Source: Prevotellaceae bacterium UBA2718 (GTDB lineage Bacteria > Bacteroidota > Bacteroidia > Bacteroidales > Bacteroidaceae). From it: a stretch of 18,424 nucleotides of DNA. Shown here in pieces: positions 1 to 6,798 of the stretch. The stretch spans positions 1 to 18,424 of the forward strand of contig DEKQ01000161.1 in NCBI GenBank assembly GCA_002353975.1. The letters are read 5' to 3'. A model generated the notes under the pieces. The model had not been told where the DNA came from. It saw only the letters and a list, made by a program, of their open reading frames with translations, and made no database searches. The number at the start of each line of letters is the position of its first letter. Position 1 is the stretch's first letter. The translations under genes were made by a program, and so were the position numbers.

Positions 1-2657
1 ATGCCCTTCGTTGGGTTGCTTACGCGCTGACCGTTCAGGTTATAGATAACGCCGTTGGTCTTTACCTTGCTACCTGCAACCTGTGAGATACCAGTCATAT
101 CGTCGAAGAGCAGATAAGAAGCGCGTGCGGCTCCTGATGCTGGTGGAACTGGCAGGGCTGACACGAGGATATAAGCTGTGTTAGCACCTACGGTGAAGGC
201 AGCAGCATTCTGATAGAAGCCGAGTTTTGGCGAGCCCATCAGTACCCAGCCTGTTTCGGCAGCAATCTCAGTAGCCTCAGTCACACCTTTAAGGATGTTG
301 CCCGTCACATCTGTCTCACTGGTTGCAACAACAGGAATTGTTGCAGTACCCTCATTGCCTTTCAGCAGCAGACCTGTGTTTGCTGGCACAGTGCCGCCCT
401 TTACAGAAGATTTTGTCAGTACACCATTCTGACCACCGGTAACGATATAAGCATCAGTCAAACCTGTAGCATTTGCTAAGTCAAGAGCGTATGGAGAACA
501 GAATGTTGCCCAACCAGCAGTAGATATGGTCTTGGTAACATTCTCTGGGAGTTTATACAAATGCCAATCATCAGCACCTGCCCATAACTTTGAACCTTCT
601 CCAGGAAGAGAATAGAAACCTATTTCCACATCCGCCTTTGCATCAAGAGTAAATGGTATGATTGTCCAACTCCAACCATTTCCAAGTTCTCCACCTGTAT
701 TTCCATCATGGTTACCAAGAGTACTAACATTAGCAGAACCTCCACTTACCCAAACATTATATTTACTCTTGTCTGAAAGATCTTCTGATGCACGTGTAGC
801 AACTTTCAGCGAATAATTTCCTGCTGGAAGCCCATATATCTTCTGCTTTGCATCAGAAACTTGACTATCCCAAGCATCGAAGTATTTATTATCTGGCGCA
901 TTTGTATATTGCTCACCAGAATTGCTGCGAGCTTTATTCCAACGAGAGAAATCTGAAACTGGAGCGTCGAATATCACCTTTGTTATGTCATCTGAAACAG
1001 CATTCTCAATCTGCCAAGCGGTATGGAAAGCATAAACTTCATCAGCAGTAGCAAATGTTTCTGCATCTACAACTTTTGCGAAAGCAGCTGAAGTCTCATG
1101 CTGCTTACAGTCAAGAATGGCAATATCAACATCTGTTGCTGGAGTAAATATTTCTATTGAACGAATGTTACTATACTGTCCAAAAGACTTACTTGTTGCC
1201 CCACTATTAGCAATACTGTTTGTTTCACCGCGCATTCCAAATACTACATACTCGCCATCTGTCAGAGAGAATCCTACAGAACCAGATCCGAGACGAGCGT
1301 AAAAACCTTGTTTTGTTTGTGCAGTTGTTGCTCGAGCATACATAAAACCTGTTAAGGTAATGTCTGCACGTAATGAATAAGTACAATTGTCAAGAGATGT
1401 AAAGGTCCATTGAACGCCACCAACATTTGAAGCACTCTCCCATGTGCCTGTTGACGTATCTACTGTAACATCTTTAGTAGCATCAAAAGAATATGTTTTA
1501 GCATAATTGCCACCAACAATACTCAGAACAGTTGAATTTGATTCATAACCATCGGCACTTACCGTAACCGTAATTTTACCAGATGATGATGCTGTATATG
1601 AAGTGCCAGCAGTAGACGCACCACCAGCAAATGAATAAGAATAAGTAACACTAGGAGTTCCGATTACCCCACTTTGATCCGATGTGAAAGAGTATACTGG
1701 ATTGTAAACAAGTCCTGCCGAAGCAAATGAAGACATAGAAATTGTTGGTGCAGCCAATTGAACAAGTGTTCCGACGGTAACATTCTGAGATGTTACTGAA
1801 GATTCTGCGCTTGCAGAACTTACAGTCAAAGCCTTCACGGTTATGGTGGAAGCCTCAGTGGCATTTTCTCCAACAGTTATTACCTGTGAAGCAGTTGTGA
1901 AGTAGTTGGGCGATGATGTAGTGGGTTCACTGCCATCTGTAGTGTAATAGGTAGTCACCGCGTTGCTGGCATTTGATGCGCCTGCTGTGATAGTCACTTT
2001 TCGACCATAACCCGAAGCTCCAGTAATAGCTAAGGTTGGTGATGTAACCTCTTCCGTACCAGTGGATACTATGACGATTGTATGGATGCCAAGATTATTG
2101 TTTGTACTATACAAGTCAAGGTTTCCAGTAGCTTTCATAGTGTATGTTGTGCCACTGGCCATTGTGGACGCTGCTGTATTGTCGGTAGCAGGTGTTCCTG
2201 ATGTCACTACACCTGCTGAACAAAACTTTGGTCCTGCGCCCTTACCTGATTGTTCATCCCATGTGATGGTAATTCTGTCACCTTCCTTCAAGTCAAGAAT
2301 AGAGAGATTGTATGAATCGTTTGCGGTTCCTTTGCTATTCCAGTTGCCGCACAGACCTTTCTGAAATGTTGAACCATCATTTCTGAACAACCACCTTTTC
2401 TGTACACCGCTTTTATTTGTGTGTGAAAGCGCAATACGGTCAAAGTTGGTGCCATTGTTAGTCAACTGATAGACAGTGAGCGCGTTTGTACCGCTCTGAG
2501 AGATAGCATCTGAGCCGAGTGTGATGTCAGGGGTGCTACTTTCCACAAAAGAATTGAAATCAATGGTAGTGGTTACATCCACACCCCACGCACTTTGCCC
2601 CACGAGCAGGCATACTGCCGCGAGGAGCGATTTTGTTAGTAATTGTTTGAATTTCAT
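1..2657 (-). CDS. Large secreted multi-domain surface protein, partial at its C-terminus
   Basis: I read this frame codon by codon. It stays open for 885 codons from the ATG at 2657 to the window edge, so only the extreme C-terminus is missing. It starts with a signal peptide (MKFKQLLTKSLLAAVCLLVG, then a probable cut after QSAWG), so the protein is exported. Residues about 205-290 resemble the chitobiase/beta-hexosaminidase C-terminal domain, with YYTTDGSEP at 237-245. A second Ig-like segment follows at about 302-385. Residues about 560-700 look like a carbohydrate-binding beta-sandwich (GLPAGNYSLKV at 609-619). A module common in Prevotella secreted proteins starts near GWATFCSPYALDL (715). 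The visible end, GVIYNLNGQRV (from 869) then KG, matches the C-terminal signature of many Prevotella surface proteins and may be a type IX-like sorting signal. No catalytic domain was recognised. Adhesion or glycan binding is inference. Confidence 0.85.
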   Translation of the reverse strand, partial: MKFKQLLTKSLLAAVCLLVGQSAWGVDVTTTIDFNSFVESSTPDITLGSDAISQSGTNALTVYQLTNNGTNFDRIALSHTNKSGVQKRWLFRNDGSTFQKGLCGNWNSKGTANDSYNLSILDLKEGDRITITWDEQSGKGAGPKFCSAGVVTSGTPATDNTAASTMASGTTYTMKATGNLDLYSTNNNLGIHTIVIVSTGTEEVTSPTLAITGASGYGRKVTITAGASNASNAVTTYYTTDGSEPTTSSPNYFTTASQVITVGENATEASTITVKALTVSSASAESSVTSQNVTVGTLVQLAAPTISMSSFASAGLVYNPVYSFTSDQSGVIGTPSVTYSYSFAGGASTAGTSYTASSSGKITVTVSADGYESNSTVLSIVGGNYAKTYSFDATKDVTVDTSTGTWESASNVGGVQWTFTSLDNCTYSLRADITLTGFMYARATTAQTKQGFYARLGSGSVGFSLTDGEYVVFGMRGETNSIANSGATSKSFGQYSNIRSIEIFTPATDVDIAILDCKQHETSAAFAKVVDAETFATADEVYAFHTAWQIENAVSDDITKVIFDAPVSDFSRWNKARSNSGEQYTNAPDNKYFDAWDSQVSDAKQKIYGLPAGNYSLKVATRASEDLSDKSKYNVWVSGGSANVSTLGNHDGNTGGELGNGWSWTIIPFTLDAKADVEIGFYSLPGEGSKLWAGADDWHLYKLPENVTKTISTAGWATFCSPYALDLANATGLTDAYIVTGGQNGVLTKSSVKGGTVPANTGLLLKGNEGTATIPVVATSETDVTGNILKGVTEATEIAAETGWVLMGSPKLGFYQNAAAFTVGANTAYILVSALPVPPASGAARASYLLFDDMTGISQVAGSKVKTNGVIYNLNGQRVSNPTKG

Positions 2658-2732
2658 AGTTTTTTGCTTTTTGTTTTAGTTTATGTAAGTAATTTGGTAT
2701 TCCAGTTTCGGGGTGTGGGCATCACTGCCTGC

Positions 2733-2797
2733 GTGTAACGAGATTATTTCCTATCTGCCCCAAGGGGGCGTGCCGTTCGCTGCCGTTGTCGTTACAC
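2733..2797 (-). promoter_or_regulatory. Foldable leader segment close to the start codon
   Basis: GTGTAACGA at 2733-2741 is the exact reverse complement of TCGTTACAC at 2789-2797, giving a 9-bp stem. The enclosed segment contains a second hairpin, GCCCC (2757-2761) with GGGGC (2765-2769). It lies 75-140 bases upstream of the secreted-protein start, within the predicted transcript. A role in translation or mRNA stability is only a guess. Confidence 0.4.
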
Positions 2798-2875
2798 CTT
2801 ATCATATATATACGTGCGCGTAGGGATATAAAAAAAGCGTAAGACTGAAGCAGCCCTACATCCCTTGAGTGCGGT

Positions 2876-2979
2876 CCTGAGAAAACCGAATAATGAAGAT
2901 ATAGTGATACAACTATCCCACGCTATCGCATGAGAGAGCCACTATGTCCATCTTGCATTATTGATTGAAATTTCTCAGG
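2876..2979 (-). promoter_or_regulatory. Extended hairpin in the 5' leader of the secreted-protein gene
   Basis: Four complementary blocks nest in order: CCTGAGAAA (2876-2884) with TTTCTCAGG (2971-2979), AATAATG (2889-2895) with CATTATT (2956-2962), AAGAT (2896-2900) with ATCTT (2950-2954), and ATAGTG (2901-2906) with CACTAT (2940-2945). This gives 27 base pairs with small bulges and a loop of about 33 bases. It lies downstream of the predicted promoter, so it should be part of the mRNA leader. It matches no riboswitch class I recognise and could also be a small inverted-repeat (MITE-like) element. Confidence 0.5.
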
Positions 2980-3112
2980 TTTCACTCAACAAGACGAAGC
3001 ACAATGCTTCTCGTTTTTTACCCGTAATGTCATTGAGTCTGGGGCTGCTGAGCCTTGCAGCATGTCCGCCATCACTATGGCAGACGAAGACAGCCAATCA
3101 CAGACTTTGGTG

Positions 3113-3144
3113 CAAAGGTACGATTAAGTTTTGAGATGCGCAAG
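3113..3144 (-). promoter_or_regulatory. Predicted promoter of the secreted-protein gene
   Basis: On the minus strand, TACCTTTG (3120-3113) matches the Bacteroidetes -7 consensus TAnnTTTG. CTTG (3144-3141), one base off the -33 consensus TTTG, lies 20 bases upstream. No other TAnnTTTG was found between here and the start codon, which implies a leader of about 450 bases. Confidence 0.65.
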
Positions 3145-3225
3145 AAAAATGGAAAGAAATTATAGGATGATTTTTTGAAAGAAATTGGAATAATTAGAAT
3201 AATTGAACTTTCGTAAGTGGTGGGC

Positions 3226-3298
3226 ACGTCCACTCGGGGGTTCTGTCCCCCCGCGAAACGGGGGAGCCGAATGGGGAGGGGGGACGTGGGCGTCCCCC
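3226..3298. repeat. GC-rich palindrome cluster (REP-like)
   Basis: Several inverted repeats lie next to each other in otherwise AT-rich DNA. The clearest is GGGGGACG (3279-3286), loop TGGG, CGTCCCCC (3291-3298), a perfect 8-bp stem. Upstream, GGGGG (3236-3240) can pair with CCCCC around 3247-3251. The words GGGACGTGGGC and CACTCGGG recur at 15164-15193, and a weaker relative (GTGTGGGC...TGCCTGCG) occurs at 2713-2734. Confidence 0.5.
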
Positions 3299-3360
3299 GT
3301 TGTCTGCGTATCGCACTGCGTGATACCATATTGCACCATTCAAACACGGGACGCAGCGGG

Positions 3361-3460
3361 CAGTCCGAAGCTTACGGAAAGATATTCCGTACCGTTACGG
3401 AAAGTTTTTCCGCACGGTGCGGAAAATGTTTCCGCACGTGACGGAAAAATCGTTTGCCAG
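3361..3460 (+). repeat. Four-unit hairpin repeat, copy A
   Basis: Four degenerate units of about 22-25 bases follow one another, each containing a self-complementary core such as CGGAAAGTTTTTCCG (stem CGGAAA/TTTCCG) or ACGGAAAGATATTCCGT. Junctions between units (TTCCGTACCGTTACGGAA) are also palindromic, so alternative folds are possible. The whole segment, from CAGTCCG to CGTTTGCCAG, aligns unit by unit with the reverse complement of 15376-15477. It lies between the small minus-strand gene and the promoter of the secreted-protein gene. Confidence 0.75.
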
Positions 3461-3627
3461 TGAGATTGTATTGCAAATTGCTTATATTCACTGTGGTCGG
3501 ATTCTATCTCCGCTTTACAAGGTTCAGAGTTTTCTCGCCTGAGTTACGCTGTCTGTAAACAATGTGAGAGGAAAGCATCCCAGAGGCCCGTGCGACAAAT
3601 CCGAACGAGCGTATGAATATCTCCTAA

Positions 3628-3867
3628 TCAGAAGCGGTTCTCTAACTCCTTCTTGTAGTCGAAATCCTTAGGCGCATGACCGATTCCTCTGAGCCTTTGA
3701 GAAAGTCTAAGACCCTTCGGAGTATCCTTGTCTGCATTTTCTGCCAACTTGGCGAACAACGCCTGCACTTGCAACTGAACCCAAGCGCCTTCGTCCATGC
3801 CTTTTGTGATTGTGGGCCTTACGTTCCGCATCACGGCATCGTCTATTGATATGTTATAGGTACACAT
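3628..3867 (-). CDS. Small hypothetical protein, possible orphan antitoxin
   Basis: The product is 79 residues from the ATG at 3867. The frame extends upstream to a TTG at 3915, but that codon overlaps the -7 box of the predicted promoter and cannot be the start. An ATG at 3882 is the alternative. The protein is hydrophilic with no membrane segment. It begins MCTYNISIDD and continues with VRPTITKGMDEGAWVQLQVQ and a C-terminal LRGIG...DYKKELENRF. This layout (a short beta-strand, amphipathic helices, then a charged tail) resembles small Bacteroidetes proteins often found as antitoxins beside PIN or RelE toxins. No toxin gene is adjacent, so the antitoxin role is uncertain. It has its own promoter at 3913-3943. 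Confidence 0.65.
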   Translation of the reverse strand: MCTYNISIDDAVMRNVRPTITKGMDEGAWVQLQVQALFAKLAENADKDTPKGLRLSQRLRGIGHAPKDFDYKKELENRF

Positions 3868-3912
3868 ATTCTCGTCGTACATTCCTATATTGAACTTCCT
3901 AACTGTACGTTG

Positions 3913-3943
3913 CAAAGGTACGCACTATTTTTGAAACAGCAAA
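3913..3943 (-). promoter_or_regulatory. Promoter of the small minus-strand gene
   Basis: On the minus strand, TTTG (3943-3940), a 19-base spacer and TACCTTTG (3920-3913) match the Bacteroidetes consensus exactly. The expected transcript start near 3905 gives a leader of about 35-40 bases to the ATG at 3867 and rules out the upstream TTG. Confidence 0.8.
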
Positions 3944-4016
3944 ATAATTGCGAATGTTTTTTGTATCTCCAGTATAAAGCCACACTAAGATAAGCGTCAT
4001 CGTCATACAACAAAAA

Positions 4017-4048
4017 TTTGTACAGTAAATTAAAAATTACTACCTTTG
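4017..4048 (+). promoter_or_regulatory. Promoter of the macrodomain-like/azlCD operon
   Basis: TTTG at 4017-4020, 20 bases, then TACCTTTG at 4041-4048 match the Bacteroidetes promoter consensus. It is divergent from the promoter at 3913-3943, with about 75 bases between the two -33 elements. Transcription should start near 4054. Confidence 0.8.
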
Positions 4049-4060
4049 CGCCGTGATTTT

Positions 4061-4125
4061 CATTCCGCAGCAAGATTGAGCGGCATAAGACTGCCGAAAG
4101 AACATTATGATTTTTGCGCGGAATG
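4061..4125 (+). promoter_or_regulatory. Foldable leader with a short upstream reading frame
   Basis: CATTCCGC (4061-4068) pairs perfectly with GCGGAATG (4118-4125) and encloses the hairpin CGGCA (4081-4085), loop TAAGAC, TGCCG (4092-4096). An upstream frame of eight codons (ATG at 4107, encoding MIFARNAR, stop TAA at 4131-4133) ends four bases before the ATG at 4138. The closing stem lies just before the start codon, so folding could affect initiation. I recognise no known riboswitch class. Confidence 0.45.
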
Positions 4126-4137
4126 CACGTTAACGCA

Positions 4138-4512
4138 ATGGAACAGAAGAGAACGACACCAGAACTTATCACCTCTCTGCAGCCAAACGAGATATTCGTG
4201 TTTGGCAGCAACTTGGCGGGTATGCACGGCGGTGGCGCTGCCTACATAGCCTACCGCAAGTTTGGAGCCATCATGGGTCAGGGCGTAGGCCTGCAGGGTC
4301 AGAGCTACGGCATCCCCACGATGCAGGGCGGCGTGGAGACCATCAAGCCCTACGTGGATGACTTCATAGAGTTTGCCAAGGCTCATCCCGAACTGACGTT
4401 CCTCGTCACCCGCATCGGCTGCGGCATAGCAGGGTTCACCGACGAGGAGATTGCGCCTCTGTTTGCTGAGGCGCACAAAGTAGAGAATATCGTACTGCCA
4501 GCCGGATGGTAG
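4138..4512 (+). CDS. A1S_2505-type macrodomain-like protein
   Basis: The product is 124 residues from the ATG at 4138. I chose this start because MEQKRTTPELITSLQPNEIF is the usual N-terminus of the family. An upstream TTG (4114) and an ATG (4123) are in frame but fall inside the leader stem. The core IFVFGSNLAGMHGGGAA near residues 19-35 and FLVTRIGCGIAGF near 87-99 are the hallmarks of the group annotated as A1S_2505 family phage non-structural protein, which resembles macrodomains in its glycine-rich loops. ADP-ribose or nucleotide binding is inferred from those loops. There is no signal peptide, so it should be cytosolic. Its stop overlaps the start of azlC by 7 bases (4506-4512), so the genes are probably translated together. 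What it does for an amino-acid exporter is unknown. Confidence 0.8.
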   Translation: MEQKRTTPELITSLQPNEIFVFGSNLAGMHGGGAAYIAYRKFGAIMGQGVGLQGQSYGIPTMQGGVETIKPYVDDFIEFAKAHPELTFLVTRIGCGIAGFTDEEIAPLFAEAHKVENIVLPAGW

Positions 4513-5225
4513 CACGGAGTCAACACATCATGCATGGTCTTCGCGATGGTCTTCCCATCGCGCTGGGCTACCTTGCCGTGTCCTTCTCACTCGGCATCAT
4601 AGCCGCCAAGGCTGGCCTGACGGCCTGGGAGGGTTTCTTCAGCAGTTTCTTCACCCGCGCCTCAGCCGGAGAGTATGGCACTTATACGCTCGTGGCAGCC
4701 AATGCGGCATACGCGGAGGTTGTGGCAATGGGGCTGGTGACGAACCTGAGGTATATGCTGATGAGCGCCGCACTGTCGCAGAAGATAGCCCCCGGCACGT
4801 CGTGGCTGCACCGGACGCTCATGGCCTGCTGTATCACCGACGAGGTCTTCGGCATCTCCATAGCCCATCGCGGCTATACACCCCCCTCATACACCTACTC
4901 CGCAGCGCTCATCTCCACCCTGTTCTGGGCCTCGGGATGTGCCATCGGCATCGTGGCGGGCAGCCTTCTGCCACCGTCGGCGGTGGCGGCTCTCAGCATG
5001 TCGCTCTACGGCATGTTCCTCGCAATCATCATCCCCCAGGCCCACAGTGACCGCAATGTGCTCTATGTGCTCATCGCCAGCTTTGTGCTGAGCGGCCTGT
5101 GCGCCGTGATGCCCGTTGTGGGACAGTGGAGCAGCGGCATGAGAACAGTGCTGCTGACAGTCGTCATTTCAGCTGTCGCAGCATGGTTGAAACCCATAAA
5201 AACAGAGAAAGATGGAGAAGCATAG
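4506..5225 (+). CDS. azlC: AzlC-family branched-chain amino-acid exporter, large subunit
   Basis: The product is 239 residues with many hydrophobic stretches, typical of AzlC/YgaZ. These proteins work with a small AzlD/YgaH partner to export branched-chain amino acids across the inner membrane. The N-terminal segment HGLRDGLPIALGYLAVSFSL and the following FTRASAGEYGTYTL correspond to the conserved AzlC opening region. MGLVTNLRYMLMSAALS and CCITDEVFGIS match the family pattern of NxRy...LmS and TDE. The ATG at 4506 overlaps the end of the upstream gene by 7 bases, and the stop lies inside azlD (14-base overlap), so the three genes form one operon with coupled translation. The exact substrate in this organism is inferred from the family. 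Confidence 0.9.
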   Translation: MVARSQHIMHGLRDGLPIALGYLAVSFSLGIIAAKAGLTAWEGFFSSFFTRASAGEYGTYTLVAANAAYAEVVAMGLVTNLRYMLMSAALSQKIAPGTSWLHRTLMACCITDEVFGISIAHRGYTPPSYTYSAALISTLFWASGCAIGIVAGSLLPPSAVAALSMSLYGMFLAIIIPQAHSDRNVLYVLIASFVLSGLCAVMPVVGQWSSGMRTVLLTVVISAVAAWLKPIKTEKDGEA

Positions 5226-5517
5226 CGTCATCATATACATTCTCCTGGGCATAGTGGTCACCAATCTGATCCGTGTGCTTCCGATGGTCTGCATCAAGGG
5301 GCAGATACGCAACCGCTTCGTACGCAGTTTCCTATACTATGTGCCCTACGTGACGTTGGCAGTGATGACATTTCCCGACATGGTTCTCGCAGCGCCTACG
5401 CCCATAGTGGGCACCGTGGCACTGCTTACGGGCATCGTAGCCGCCTGGCTACGGTTAGGACTGTTACCCGTCGCCGCGATATGCTGCGCCATTGCGTATC
5501 TGATGATTGGATTTTAA
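5212..5517 (+). CDS. azlD: AzlD-family branched-chain amino-acid exporter, small subunit
   Basis: The product is 101 residues with about four hydrophobic segments, the usual size and layout of AzlD/YgaH. The motif TNLIRVLPMVCIKG near residues 17-30 corresponds to the conserved T...R.lP of the family, and RSFLYYVPYVTLAVMTFP matches the central region. It begins inside azlC and would assemble with it into a two-part exporter in the inner membrane. It is the last gene of the operon. The DNA after the stop is a decamer-repeat inverted element (5531-5704) that could act as a terminator on this strand. Confidence 0.88.
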   Translation: MEKHSVIIYILLGIVVTNLIRVLPMVCIKGQIRNRFVRSFLYYVPYVTLAVMTFPDMVLAAPTPIVGTVALLTGIVAAWLRLGLLPVAAICCAIAYLMIGF

Positions 5518-5530
5518 GGAGGGGTTTTTA

Positions 5531-5704
5531 GGAGTTAAAAGGAGATAGAGGGAGATAGAAGGAGATAGAAGACATTACTTTTGCAGTCATGCAGTTTAAG
5601 ACATTTGTCCTCTATCTCCTTCTATCTCCCTCTATCTCCTTCTATCTCCCTCTAACTCCCTCTATCTTCTATCTCCATCTATCTCCTGAGCAAGCTAAGC
5701 TTGC
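5531..5704. repeat. Decamer-repeat inverted element, copy 1
   Basis: The left arm (5531-5570) is four decamers of the type GGAGATAGAR. The right arm (5611-5687) is about eight decamers of the complementary TCTATCTCCY type. The arms can pair, with about 40 bases between them that begin GACATT and end ACATTTGTC. It ends in a compact palindrome, GCAAGCT (5690-5696), A, AGCTTGC (5698-5704), which overlaps the stop codon of the BASS gene. The same plan is found at 6651-6788. It separates the convergent azlD and BASS genes and could terminate transcription from both sides. Confidence 0.8.
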
Positions 5705-6630
5705 GAATCCTTCATCCTCGCATATATGCGGGCGATGACCGCCCCTGACAGGTTGTGCCAGACGCTGAAGATGGCTCCGGGGATGGTTGCCATAGGATAA
5801 GCGGCGAAATGCATGGTGGCAAGGCTGCTGGCAAGGCCGGAGTTCTGCATGCCCACCTCAATGGATATGGCCTTGCGCTTAGGCAGAGGGAGCCGCAGCA
5901 CCTTACCCAAAGAATAGCCTAGGGCAAGACCGAAGAGGTTGTGAAGCATCACGACAAGGATTATCAGCCAGCCCCCCACCATCAGTTTCTCTGCACTGGC
6001 AGCAATGACGATGGCGACAATCGCAGCAATGGCGAGCGAAGAGAAAGCGGGGAGATAATCCACCGCCTCATCAGTGAACCGAGGGGCGAGCCGCTTGATG
6101 ATGAGTCCAAGGGCAATGGGCACGATGACAACCCACAGGATGCTGAGGAACATACTGAGCATATTGACATTGATCTGATGTCCCGCAAGCATCCATGTCA
6201 GCAGCGGCGTGAGCAGCGGGGCGAGCAGTGTTGAGACGCCCGTCATGCCCACCGACAGTGCCAAGTCGCCTTTCGCAAGATAGGTTATGACATTGGAAGC
6301 CGTGCCTCCAGGGCAGCATCCCACGAGCACCACACCCAGAGCCAGCGCCGCGTCAAGCCCAAACAGGCGTGACAGCACCCACGCCAGCAGCGGCATGATG
6401 GTGAACTGAGCCAGACAACCTATGAAGACATCCTTAGGATGGCTGAACACAACCTCAAAATCCTTGAGGTTTAACGTGAGGCCCATGCCGAACATCACCA
6501 CGCCAAGCATGTAATTGATGGTCTTTGTGGGGATGGTGGCGAGCCACTGAGGAAAGAACATGGCAGCCAAGGCAGACAACAGCACCAGCACGCCCATGTA
6601 TTCTGATATGTAATGGCAGATTTTTTTCAT
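5695..6630 (-). CDS. Bile acid:sodium symporter (BASS/SBF) family transporter
   Basis: The product is 311 residues with about nine to ten membrane segments, the normal size for the family. Two conserved sodium- and substrate-site motifs are clear: GCCPGGTASNVIT (105-117) and EVGMQNSGLA (258-267). Family members carry organic anions together with sodium ions. Bacterial relatives include the pantoate transporter PanS, and bile acid need not be the substrate here. The start MKKICHYISEYM is a clear ATG. It follows the GH2 gene by 168 bases on the same strand, but a repeat element lies between, so co-transcription is uncertain. No TAnnTTTG promoter was found in the gap. The last codons lie inside the GCAAGCT palindrome of the downstream repeat. 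Confidence 0.9.
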   Translation of the reverse strand: MKKICHYISEYMGVLVLLSALAAMFFPQWLATIPTKTINYMLGVVMFGMGLTLNLKDFEVVFSHPKDVFIGCLAQFTIMPLLAWVLSRLFGLDAALALGVVLVGCCPGGTASNVITYLAKGDLALSVGMTGVSTLLAPLLTPLLTWMLAGHQINVNMLSMFLSILWVVIVPIALGLIIKRLAPRFTDEAVDYLPAFSSLAIAAIVAIVIAASAEKLMVGGWLIILVVMLHNLFGLALGYSLGKVLRLPLPKRKAISIEVGMQNSGLASSLATMHFAAYPMATIPGAIFSVWHNLSGAVIARIYARMKDSQA

Positions 6631-6650
6631 TGAAGTTTTTTTATGTAGAG

Positions 6651-6788
6651 GAAGTTAGAGGGAGATAGAAGGAGTTAGAGGGAGATAGAGGACATTTGTT
6701 TTTGTAGCAGTGTAATCCGTCCATATTGTCTTCTAACTTCTTTTATCTCCTTTTTACTCCTTCTTACTACTAAGCAAGCAGAGCTTGC
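6651..6788. repeat. Decamer-repeat inverted element, copy 2
   Basis: The left arm (6651-6690) is four decamers such as GGAGATAGAA and GGAGTTAGAG. The right arm (6729-6768) is about four degenerate complementary decamers. The middle begins GACATTTGTTTTTG, close to GACATTACTTTTG in copy 1. It ends in the hairpin GCAAGC (6774-6779), AGA, GCTTGC (6783-6788), followed by GAA exactly as in copy 1. It lies between the GH2 stop and the BASS start, ten bases from the GH2 stop codon. Confidence 0.78.
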
Positions 6789-6798
6789 GAACTCACAA

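Larger units (their letters stand above)
2658..3627. other. Long intergenic region with leader RNA, promoter and repeats
   Basis: No credible gene lies here. From left to right it holds the 5' leader of the secreted-protein gene with two foldable segments (2733-2797 and 2876-2979), its promoter (3113-3144), an AT-rich stretch (about 3145-3210), a GC-rich palindrome cluster (3226-3298), a repeat of four hairpin units (3361-3460), and about 165 bases (3461-3627) in which I see nothing. Short reading frames here are low in complexity and are built from the repeats. Confidence 0.7.

Noticed and set aside
2994..3017. A plus-strand hairpin with a T-run (GAAGCA CAA TGCTTC then TTTTTT)
   Set aside because: It looks like an intrinsic terminator, but no plus-strand gene lies upstream of it in this region.
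2986..3072. A 28-codon minus-strand frame in the long leader
   Set aside because: It has an ATG and a stop but no ribosome-binding sequence or protein-like composition, and it contains a GAAGCA/TGCTTC hairpin. A leader peptide is possible but unsupported.
3361..3460. CRISPR-like array
   Set aside because: The units follow one another without unique spacers, each unit is itself palindromic and degenerate, and no cas gene is present.
3203..3463. Plus-strand frames of 74-86 codons
   Set aside because: They cover only GC-rich palindromes and hairpin units, and the peptides are low in complexity with no family signature.
5576..5583. A -7 box TACTTTTG inside the first decamer-repeat element
   Set aside because: There is no -33 element upstream and no plus-strand gene downstream. 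The second copy does not keep the box.
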